Below are positions 1 to 12,000 of a DNA stretch of 23,263 bases, one piece after another. Source of the DNA: Halanaerobiales bacterium (GTDB lineage: Bacteria > Bacillota_F > Halanaerobiia > DY22613); the NCBI GenBank assembly GCA_023128035.1, contig JAGMES010000067.1:1-23263 (forward strand). Reading direction: 5' to 3'. The notes beneath the pieces were generated by a model. That model was not told the origin of the DNA. It saw nothing but the letters and a program-made list of their open reading frames with translations, and ran no database searches. Numbering within the stretch: position 1 is the first letter of the stretch; every line of letters starts with the position of its first letter. The position numbers were made by a program, and so were the translations under genes.

Positions 1-17
1 AAAAGCATGTCTCTTAA

Positions 18-3000
18 CAGTATTACAAAACATCCTCAGCGCAAAAGAGATTATATACCCTACAACAGTTTGAAAAAGAAAGCACCCCATATAATATGCC
101 AATCGTCTATGAACTAGAGGGATTAATAGACCATGCCAGAATAGAAAGTACATTTAATAAATTAGTGGCAAGACATGATGCTTTGAGAACATATTTTCAA
201 ACCAATGAAGATGAGATAATCCAAAAGGTTAAAGCTGAACATGAGTTTAAAATGTTGGTCAATCGGAAAGACCAAGAAGAGTTGGGAGATCTTTTGCAGA
301 ACTTCATCAGACCTTTTGACTTAGGTCAAGCACCCTTATTTAGAGCCGAGATTTTGGACAGTCAAGATAAGAGCTACTTATTGATTGACATGCATCATAT
401 AATCTCTGACGGTGTATCGGCAAGTTTATTAATAAAAGAGTTTGTCAGCTTATATAACGGTGAAGAGTTGGGAGAACTACGAATCCAATATAAAGATTTT
501 GCAGAATGGCAGAATCAATCTTTAAAAACAGAAGAGATGAAAAAACAAGAAGAATACTGGGTAAATAGATTTAAAGAGGAAATACCAGTATTAAATATGC
601 CTTATGACTATGAGAGACCACTACTGCAGAGCTTTGCTGGAGATGAGTTAAGTTTCAAAGTAGATGAAGAGAGAACAAATTGCTTGCGAAAGATCGCTAG
701 AGAGATCGGAAGTACAATGCATATGGTCCTACTGTCAGCATTTAATATCTTGTTAGCAAAATATTGTCGCCAAGAAGAGATCATCGTAGGAATCCCAATC
801 GCTGGAAGAACGCATGCCGACTTACAGAATGTTATGGGTATGTTTGTAAATACCTTAGCTCTAAAAAATAATCTTAGTGGTGAAAAGAGATACCTTGAAT
901 TCTTAAAGGAAGTAAAAGAAAACTCACTTAATGCATACGCCAATCAAAGCTATCAGTTTGAAGAGTTAATTGATAAAGTTAATGTCACAAGAGATACAAG
1001 TAGAAATCCATTGTTTGATGTAATGTTTGACATGACAAATCTGAATTCTGATCATAGTACAGAGATTGAGTTAGATGGATTGGTATTAAAGCCTTACATG
1101 AATAAAAATATGGTAGCCAAATTTGACTTAATACTATCAGCAGCAGAAGATGATCAGTCTATTGTATTTAAATTAGAGTATTGTACCAAGTTATTTAAAG
1201 AAGAGACTATAAACAGAATGGGAAATCACTATCTCGAAATACTAAAAAATATTTGTGAGAATAATGAAGTTCAGCTTAAAGATATAGAAATGATCACAGA
1301 AGAGGAAAAGAATCAAATACTCTATCAATTTAATGATACGCAGGCAGACTATCCAACAGAGAAGACAATCCATGAATTATTTGAGGAACAAGTTAATAGA
1401 GCTCCAGACAATATTGCAGTAGTATTTGGCGACCAAAAATTGAGTTATCAAGAACTAAATAAAAAAGCAAATTCATTAGCAAGGGTATTAAGAAATAAAG
1501 GTGTAAAGCCAGATACAGTAGTGACCATAATGATTGACAAATCTGTTGAGATGGTAATAGGAATACTAGCAGTACTAAAATCTGGAGGAGCATACTTACC
1601 AATCGAGCCTAGTTATCCGAAGGAAAGAGTAGAGTATATGCTAGAGGACAGTCATAGTAAGATATTGTTAAGTTCAAAAGAATTGTACGATACAGTAGAT
1701 TTTGATGGTGAAGTTATGGATTTAGAAGATCAGGATTTATTTGAAGGAGAAGTAGAGAACTTAGAAAGTATAAATAGATCAAATAACTTAGCTTATATCA
1801 TCTACACCTCAGGAACAACAGGTACACCTAAAGGAGTTATGGTAGAGCATAGATCTTTAATCAACTTATGTGAATATCATGTGAATAAGTTTGCTGTAAC
1901 TGAAAAGGATCGAGCTACTATCTATGCTAGTCTTTCTTTTGATGCGTGTGTTTGGGAGATGTGGCCATATCTCACCATTGGAGCCTCAGTTTATATTATT
2001 GATAATGATATTAGATTGCAGATAGAGAAGTTGAACCAATACTATAATCAAAATAATATCACCATAAGCTTTTTACCAACACAAATCTGTGAAAGATTTA
2101 TTGAGCAGAATAATACGTCGTTAAGGTTCTTATTGACCGGAGGAGACCGACTTAAATATTTTAGAAAAAATAGATACAAGTTAGTTAACAATTATGGACC
2201 TACAGAGGCTACAGTAGCAACAACCAACTATGTAGTTGAGGAAGAAGCTAAGAGTATCCCTATTGGTAAAATGATAAATAATGCTAAAGTGTATATTTTA
2301 AGCGCAGAAAATAAGCTAGCTCCTATACGGGTACCAGGGGAACTTTGCATAGCAGGAGATGTTTTAGCAAGAGGCTATTGGAACAGACCAGAGTTGACGG
2401 CTGAAAAATTTGTAGAGAATCCATTTAAGTCCGGTACAAGAATGTATAAAACAGGAGATTTGGCCAGATGGATGCCTGACGGAAATATAGAGTTTTTAGG
2501 AAGATTAGATCATCAAGTTAAGATCAGAGGATTTAGAATAGAACTTGGAGAGATAGAAAATAGACTACTCCAACACGAAGCGGTTAAAGAAGTAACGGTT
2601 GTGGTCAAAGGAACGCAGGCAAATGAAAAATATCTCTGTGCGTATCTCATTTGTGCTAACCCAATTAATGAGCTAAATCTCATGAGTTATTTACAGGAAT
2701 GTTTACCAGACTACATGGTGCCCTCATACTTTATACAGTTAGAGAAGATGCCGTTGACACCTAATGGTAAAGTGGACCGAAAGTCCCTTCCCAAACCAGA
2801 GGTAGAAAATAACTTAGTTGAATACCAAGCTCCAAGCAATGAAATTGAAGAGAAACTGACCAAAATATGGAGCCAAGTACTGGGAATCGAAAGAGTAGGA
2901 ATCAATGATAAATTCTTTGATTTGGGTGGACATTCATTAAAAGCTACGGTACTTATATCTAGGATTCATCAAGAATTGAAAAGAGAGATTCAGTTAAGAG

Positions 3001-3050
3001 AATTATTTACTTCACCAACGATAAAAGAGTTAAGTAAGTTAATAAAAAAT
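18..3050 (+). other. NRPS module 1: C-A-PCP, predicted Leu
   Basis: C1 covers about 18-1318, A1 about 1360-2800 and PCP1 about 2841-3050. A1 has the YTSGTTG core at about residue 569, the pocket motif FDACVWEMW with Asp616, and NGKVDRK with the catalytic Lys. Aligning by eye to the GrsA phenylalanine pocket gives D-A-W-F-L-G-N-V-A-K, one residue from the classical leucine code DAWFLGNVVK. The PCP has LGGHSL with Ser947. C1 is closely similar to C2, and its HHIISDGVS motif fits an ordinary elongating C domain rather than a lipoinitiation one, so an upstream donor module is expected. The code was read by hand, so Leu is a likely rather than proven substrate. Confidence 0.75.
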
Positions 3051-6000
3051 GCAGAAGAGAATCTTTGCTCGAAAATAGAGAGAGTAGAAGAGAGCGAGTA
3101 CTACGAAGCATCCTCAGCTCAAAAGAGAATGTATACGCTTCAACAATTAGAACAGGATAGTGTAGCTTATAATATGCCTGTAGTTTTTGCGATGGAAGGT
3201 GCAATTGACAAGAGTAGAATTGAAGAAACCTTCATTAAACTTTCTCTAAGACATGAGGTATTGAGAACTTACTTTGAAACTGTTGAAGATGAGATAGTTC
3301 AAAAGATAGATTATTCTTATGAATTTAAGCTAGTAACTAGAAAAGAGAATCAAGAAATTGAAAGTATCTTAAATAAATTCATCAGACCATTTAATTTGAG
3401 CAAAGTACCATTATTTAGGGTAGAACTGGTAGAAAGTGCAGCCCAAACATACTTATTGATCGATATGCATCATATCATCTCTGATGGAGTATCGATGCGA
3501 ATCTTAATCAATGAGTTTATAGCTCTATACAATGGCGAATCTTTACCAACAGCAAAACTTCAATACAAGGATTTTGCAGCATGGCAAAATAACTTCATGA
3601 AGTCAGCTGAAATGAAAGATCAGGAAGAATATTGGATGAACAGGTTTAATGATGAAATACCAGTATTGAATATGCTTACTGACCATGAAAGACCCGTTGT
3701 GCAGAGCTTTGAAGGAGACCGTGTAAGCTTTGAATTGGACGAAAAAAATTCCGCTAAGGTAAGAAAGTTGGCCAGAGAAACAGATGCAACGATACATATG
3801 GTACTACTATCTGCATTGAATATTCTGTTAGCCAAATATAGTGGACAAGATGATATTGTGATTGGAACACCTATAGCTGGTAGAGCAAGTACCGAGCTTG
3901 AAAATATGATGGGGATGTTTGTCAATACTTTAGCCTTAAGAAACAAACCTGAGGGTGAGAAAGAGTATGTATCTTTCTTGCAAGAAGTAAAAGATAACTC
4001 CCTTAAGGCATATGAAAACCAAAGTTATCAATTGGAGGCTCTAATAGAAAAGTTAGAGATTAGAAGGGATCTAAGTAGAAATCCATTATTTGATGTGATG
4101 TTTAACATGGTTGATACTGTAGCTGCTGACGATATTAAGCTAGATGGACTTATGTTAAAACAGACCAATCTACAAAATAAAATTTCCAAGTTTGATTTAA
4201 CTTTAAATGCCCAAGAGAATGGTAAAACACTAGACTTTACTTTAGAATATTGTACAAAGCTCTTTGAGAAAGAAACAATAGAAAGGTTAAGTAATCATTA
4301 TAGTGCTGTCTTAGATGAGATAACCAACAATAATCAAATTAAAATTTCCGAGATTGGATTGGTAACAGAACAGGAGAGAGACCAGATACTATATGGCTTC
4401 AATGATACCAAATGTCATTATCCTAAAGAGAAAACAATCCAGAGATTATTTGAAGAGCAAGTACAAAGAACCCCTGACAATATTGCGGTTCTCTTTGAAG
4501 AGACCCAGTTAACCTATAGTCAGCTGAATGAGAAAGCCAACCAACTGGCAAGAAAATTAAGAAGTCTTGGTGTTCAGGCCGATTCAATCGTCGGAATAAT
4601 GGTAGAAAGATCATTAGAGATGATTATTGGGATCATGGGGGTTATTAAGGCAGGTGGAGCATATCTACCTATTGATCCGAATTATCCCAAGAAAAGAATA
4701 GAATATATGTTACAGGATAGTGAAAGTAAAATACTATTGAGCACAGAGAGCTCAGTGAATCAAGTTGAATTTAATGGCCAAGTAATCGATTTATTTAACG
4801 AAGATGGATTCAAAGGGGATGCTAGTAATTTAAAGCCAATCAATAACTCGCAAAATTTAGCCTATGTTATTTATACTTCTGGCACAACAGGTAATCCTAA
4901 GGGAGTAATGGTTGAGCATCAAGGCTTGGTCAATCGTCTAAATTGGGTGCAGAAAAAATATCCATTAAATCAAGATGATACGATTTTGCAAAAGACAACG
5001 TATACATTTGATGTATCGGTCTGGGAAATATTCTGGTGGAGTGTAGTTGGTGCGAAAGTATGTATGCTTGAACCAGAATATGAAAAAGATCCTGTAAAGA
5101 TTATTGCGGCAATTAATAAATATCAGATCACTACAATACACTTTGTACCTTCAATGTTAGATGTATTCTTGTATTGTTTAGAAGCAAATAATGTAAGTAT
5201 GAGCTTACCTAGTTTAAGACAAGTATTTAGTAGTGGAGAGGCATTGAAGTTTAAGCAAGTTTCTAAATTCCAGCAAGAGTTTGGTTTCCATAAAAAGCTG
5301 ATTAACTTATATGGACCAACGGAAGCGACGATCGAGGTATCTTATTTTGAATGCGATAATCAGCAGAATACAACTGTACCAATTGGTAAGCCAATCGATA
5401 ATATTCAATTATATATTTTAAACAATAATCAAGTTGCCCCAATTGGGTTACCTGGAGAGTTATATATCGCAGGAGATGGGGTGGCAAGAGGGTACTTAAA
5501 TAGACCCGAATTAACAGCAGAAAAATTTGTGGATAATCCATTTGAAGCAAATACCAAGATGTATAAGACAGGCGACTTAGTTAGATGGTTACCAGACGGG
5601 AATATCGAGTTTTTGGGCCGGATCGATCATCAGGTTAAGATAAGGGGATTCCGCATTGAACTTGGAGAGATCGAAAATAGATTGCTGAAAAATAGATATG
5701 TTAAAGAAGCAGCCGTTGTGGTTAAGGAAAATAGCGAAAAGGAAGATTATGTATGTGCTTATGTAGTTAGTGATACAGAACTTAGAGAGTTAGATCTCAA
5801 AAGTTATCTGAAAGAAAGCCTACCAGAGTACATGGTTCCAGCCTATTTTGTGCAGTTAGACAAGATGCCATTGACCCATAACGGAAAATTGAATCGAAAT
5901 GTTCTTCCCGAACCAAACTTAGATAGTATTTTAGTTGAATATGTAGCTCCAAGAAATGAAATAGAAGCTCAATTAGTAGAAATATGGAGTCAAGTGTTGG

Positions 6001-9000
6001 GAATTGAAGGGATCGGAGTTTATGATAACTTCTTTGATTTAGGTGGGAACAGTCTAAAAGCAATAAAAGTAATCTCTCGGATCAACAAATACTTAGGCGT
6101 GGAGGTTCCATTAAAATCTATTTTTGAAAAAAGAACGATTGAGAGCCTCTACACAGAGATCAAGGATTTGCATAGTACTACATATAAACAGATTAAACCT
6201 GTTCAGAAGTCGGCGTCCTATGATGTATCCAATGCCCAAAAGCGACTTTGGGTTTTGAATCAGCTAGAAGAAACTGGTGCTGCTTATAATATTCCTGCTG
6301 CTTTTCTTCTAGAAGGAGAGTTTGACGAAAATGCCTTTAGAAAAGCCTTTGATCTTATGATTGAAAGGCATGAATCTTTAAGAACCGTGTTTATTACAGA
6401 AAATGGATTGCCAAAACAAAAGATTCTAGACAATCCCGATTATAGTTTTTATATTACTGATATTAAAGACCATGCAGATGTAAATGAATCCGCAAGGGAG
6501 TTGGCTATTCAGAATGCATTACTTCAATTTGATTTGGAAAGAGGACCTTTAGTCCAGATGTCAGTAATTAAAATGGAAAATAATAAACACATGTTATTGG
6601 TTAACATGCATCATATTATTTCCGATGGCTGGTCGATGAATGTCTTTACTAGAGAGTTTTTAGGCTTTTATAATAACTTTAAAAAAGGTAAAGTTCCAGA
6701 GATTGAACCATTAAAGATTCAGTATAAAGACTACTCGACTTGGCAAAATGAGCTTTTTGAGAGTGGAGCTATCAATTCACACAGAGAATACTGGCATAAA
6801 AAACTTTCAGGAGAATTGCCAATTCTTGATCTTCCTGCAGATCGAGTGCGTCCGATCACAAAAACATTTAGAGGGCAGAATATCGATTTTATCCTGGCGC
6901 AAGATATTCAAGATCGTCTATATAATCTGTGCAAAGAGAAGAATATATCTCTTTTCATGATGTTGCAAGCCATCGTCAAAACTTTACTATATAGATATAC
7001 TGGACAGGAAGATATCATCTTGGGCTCACCGATTGCCGGCAGAGGACATAAGGATTTAGAAGGTCAGATTGGTTTTTATACCAATACTCTAGCGATTCGA
7101 GATACTGTTAAAGGTGAAGAACAGTTTGCTACATTGCTGGATACTGTTAGAGAAACTTGTGTGGAAGCTTTTGATCATCAAAATTATCCATTTGATAAGA
7201 TAGTCGAGGAGATCACTTTAGAACGCGATCTTTCTCGCTCGCCAATCTTCGATGTGATGTTGGTCTTCCAGAATAATGAAGCTGTAACCATTGAATTTGA
7301 TGGATTGACCGTTTCACCTTATGAACTCAAAAATGAGATAAGTAAGTTCGACATTTCATTCATTTTTGACGAGACAGTGGAAGGCTTGAACTGTAGTATT
7401 GAGTATAATACTGATATTTACCACGAAGATAGAATCCAGAGAATGGTAAAACATTTTCAAACGATTACTGCATCTGTGGTAAGTAATCCTCAAACAAAAA
7501 TTAGGGATCTGGAAATCTTAGCTGAGGAGGAGCAGAAGTTACTTCTTGATCTGTTTAATGATACTGCTGCAGATTATCCTCTTGATAAAACAATCGTGCT
7601 GATGTTTGAAGAACAGGTAGCAAAGACACCTGACAATATAGCTGTTATATATGAGGAGACGAAGTTAACATATAGACAACTAAACGAGAGAGCAAATATC
7701 GTAGCCAATTACTTAAGAGATCAGTATCAAATCAAACCAGATGACTTTGTTGGTATCATGATTCCACGATCAGAAAAAATGATAATCATTGTGATGGGGA
7801 TTATGAAATCTGGTGCTGCCTATGTGCCAATAGATCCGATATATCCAGCAGAGCGGGTTGATTATATATTGGAGGATTCTGACTGTAAAGTTGCCATTAG
7901 TGACAAAACCGAGGGGATATTTGTTAATATCAAAGAGATCTTAAAAAGTGGTGCCGCTAATACGAATCCCCTAATAGTTACTAAGCCTGATAACCTTGCT
8001 TATGTCATTTATACATCTGGATCTACTGGGAAACCTAAGGCTACTCTGCTTGAGAATAGGTCTCTGATTAATCGAATTGATTGGATGCAAAAGAGTTATC
8101 CAATAGGAGAAAGTGATACAATATTACAAAAAACAACATATACATTTGATGTATCTGTCTGGGAGTTTTTCTGGTGGTCATTGTATGGTGCTAAAGTATG
8201 CTTATTGCCACCTGGAGGAGAAAAAGATCCAGCCGTTATTGTAAGTTCTATTGAGAAGAATACCATTACAACAATGCACTTTGTTCCGTCAATGCTTAAT
8301 ATCTTTCTTGATTATGTAAAGGCTTACGATTATAGCGCCAGATTGAGATCATTAAAATATATCTTTTCAAGTGGTGAAGCACTGCTTGGGAATCATGTAG
8401 AAAAGTGTGCTGATCTAATGAATCAAAATGGTACAAGGTTGATTAACCTCTATGGACCAACAGAGGCAGCCATAGATGTTACCTACTATAACTGTCTTGC
8501 ATCAGATAGAACAGTACCAATCGGAAAACCGATCTCTAATATATCTTTGTACATAATTGATGAAGACTTGAAACTGGCCCCAGTAGGAGTTCCTGGTGAA
8601 TTATGTATTTCTGGAGTCGGTCTGGCTAGAGGATATCTAAATAAACCAGATCTAACAAAATCATCTTTTGTAGACAATCCATTTGTCCCTGGTGAAAGGA
8701 TGTATAAAACAGGTGATGTGGCAAGATGGTTACCAGATGGACAAATCGAGTATTTAGGAAGAAAAGATTATCAGGTGAAGATTCGTGGATTTAGAATCGA
8801 GCTAGAAGAGATCGATCATAACATCCGAAAAATATCTGGCGTAGAAGATTCGATAACGATTGACTTTGTAGATGCAAAAGGTGACAAGCAACTTTGCGCT
8901 TATCTTGTTAGTAATGAAGAGCTGGATCTATCATATTTAAGACAAGAACTGTCTAAAAACCTGGTAAACTATATGATCCCATCATACTTTGTATATTTAG

Positions 9001-12000
9001 AGAAGCTTCCACTCAATTCTAACGGTAAAATCGATAGAAAAGCACTAATCAAACCTGAAAGTATAGTGAGTAAAGAATATATCGCGCCACGAAATGAGCT
9101 GGAAGAGAAATTAAGAGACTTTTTCGCTGAGATTCTTGGGTTCACTCAAATTAGTATCGATGACAGCTTTTTCGAATTAGGAGGGCATTCATTAAGGGCT
9201 CTACAGCTTATTTTAAAAATCCAAAAGGAGCTTCGAGTTGAAATAAACTTAAGTGAAGTATTTTTATATCCGACTATTGCGGGTATGGCAGAGTTTATTA
9301 AAAACAAACAAGATCGTTCCTTTATCGAAGAAATACCCAAAGTGGAAGTACAGGATCATTATCCTTTATCTTCTGCCCAAAACAGACTCTTCTTCTTAAA
9401 TGTGTTGGATAAAACAACGACTGCCTATAATATGCCTTTTGCTATGATTCTGGAAGGAAAAGTAGATAAAGATAGGGTATCTGAAACCTTTACAAAGCTG
9501 ATTGAAAGACACGAAAGTTTACGGACTTCATTCGAATTATTGGACAATGAACCTAGACAAAGGGTACACCAAATGGTCTCTTTTGAACTCGAATACGGTG
9601 AAATCGACCATGATCTAGGATTGACGATTCAGAGTTTTATTCAACCATTTGATATAGCTAATCCGCCACTGTTGAGGGCTGGTTTATTCAAAATTTCAGC
9701 AGAGAAGCATTTATTTGTCTGTGATATGCATCATATTATTTCTGATGGTGTATCAATGGCTGTTTTGATTGAAGAATTTGGGAAAATATACACCAATCAA
9801 GAACTTCCTGAGCTACAGGCCAGTTATGTAGATTACACTGTATGGTTGCAGGAGTATGTTAAATCGGAAATCAATGTTCAAGCTGAAGAATACTGGTTAG
9901 CTCAGTTTGTTGATGAACTACTTGCTCTTAACCTGCCTTTAGATTACCAGAGACCTGTGGTTCAGAGTTTCAGTGGAAGTGCTGTTGATTTCAACATCAG
10001 TAGTAGGGATACTGCTAATCTAAAGAAGATTGCCCTAGAGAATAATGCGACCCTTTTCATGGTTTTACTTTCAATTTGTAATGTGTTTCTTGCAAAGATT
10101 TGTTCTCAGGATGATCTGATTATAGGAACCCCTGTTGCTGGGCGAATTCATCCTGATATTGATCGAACAATTGGAGTATTTTTAAATACCCTGGTTCTAC
10201 GCAATAACATTCATGCTGATCAAACTTTTACACAGTTTCTATCTAAAGTGAGAGAAAATACGCTTCTCGCTTTACAAAACCAAAGTTATCAGTTTGAAGA
10301 TTTGGTAGAAAAGGTAGTTCGTGTTAGAAGGACGAATCGAAATCCTCTGTTTGATGTGATGTTTGCTCTTAATAATATGGAGACACGACAATTAGAGATT
10401 CATGGTCTAAATGCAATTCCATATGAGTATGAGAACGAATCATCTAAGCTGGATCTTAAGATAACGGCACTGGAGATTTCTGACCAAATTAAGGTTAACT
10501 TTAATTATAATACTAATCTCTTTAAGCGGGAAACGATCAATAAGTTCGTGGGATATTTCCAAAGTGTAATGAGTTCGATTATTGAAAACAGTGATCTAGA
10601 AATTTCTAAAATTGAAGTTCTTAACCTGGAGCAACGAAGGGGTGTATTGAGCAATTTTAACCGGAATTTGCTAGGAGATACAAGGTTTACATTCCAGAAT
10701 AGGTTGAATGAAGCACTTAAGGAATTTGGTGCAGAATGCGCAATTAGTTGTGGAACCAGAAAGATTACTTATTCTGAACTCGATCAAAAATCTAATTATG
10801 TTGCGAATTATCTCATCAATCAGAGAGTTGGCAAGGGAAGTTTTGTTCCTGTTGCAATCTCTAACAGAGCTGATTTTATCATAGCAATGATTGGAGTCTT
10901 TAAAGCGGGTTGTATTTTTGTTCCTTTTGATTTAAATCAGACGAGAGAGAGGTTGTCCGATCTGATTAGTGAGTTGAATCTCCAGTATATGATTGTAGAT
11001 GATATTTTTCATCAGCAGGTTATGGCTGGAACTAATTTTGCTCAGGATGTGGAGTCTTTCAATTTTGAAAAGATATTTAAGGGGGATAACACAGATTGGT
11101 TTAACACTATTCCAGAACTAGAATATAGACCCGATGATATGATCTATGCATACTTTACTTCTGGAACAACAGGTAATCCGAAAATTATTGCAGGTAGAAG
11201 TGAAGGTTTAGTACACTTTGCAGAGTGGGAAATTAACCAATTTGGAGTCGGTAAAGGTTTTAGAGTAAGTCAATTAACTCGTCCGACCTTTGATCCGTTT
11301 TTACGAGATATTTTTGTACCACTTTTTGCGGGTGGTGTAGTGTGCATACCTAACAGTGAAGAGATTAATCTAAACTCGATAAAACTTGTTAAGTGGATTG
11401 AGACAGAGAGAATCAATCTAATTCATATAGTTCCATCTGTCTTTAAAATTATTTCAGATGAAGATTTAACAGAAGGTCATTTTAAAGAACTCAAATATAT
11501 TCTTCTAGCGGGTGAGAAACTCTATCCATCTTATCTAGAAAAATGGTATAAAGTCTTTGCCAATCGAATTCAGTTAGTCAATATCTATGGTCCTACAGAA
11601 ACCACTCTAGCTAAATTCTTCAAGTTAATCAATATGTCAGACTTAGATCGGGGCATGATTCCTGTAGGTAAGCCTATACCAGGAGCTAGTGGTATCGTTT
11701 TAAATAAAGATATGAATATTTGTGACGAAATGATTCCAGGAGAGTTATATATTCGCACACCATATCAAAGTTTAGGGTATATCAACAATGATGAGTTGAA
11801 TGCCAAACATTTTATTGTAAATCCATTTACTAATGATAAGCAGGATATTATTTATAAAACTGGAGATATGGCACAAGTTACAACTGAAGGAACCTTTGAG
11901 ATATTGGGAAGAGTGGACCGTCAGGTAAAGATCAGAGGTCAAAGAATTGAATTAGAAGAGATTGAGGGCTATTTGAACTCACTAGAATACGTGAATGAAT

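Noticed and set aside
6748..6960. A + strand open frame inside the first NRPS gene
   Set aside because: It is in another frame of a well-supported C domain and is a shadow of it.
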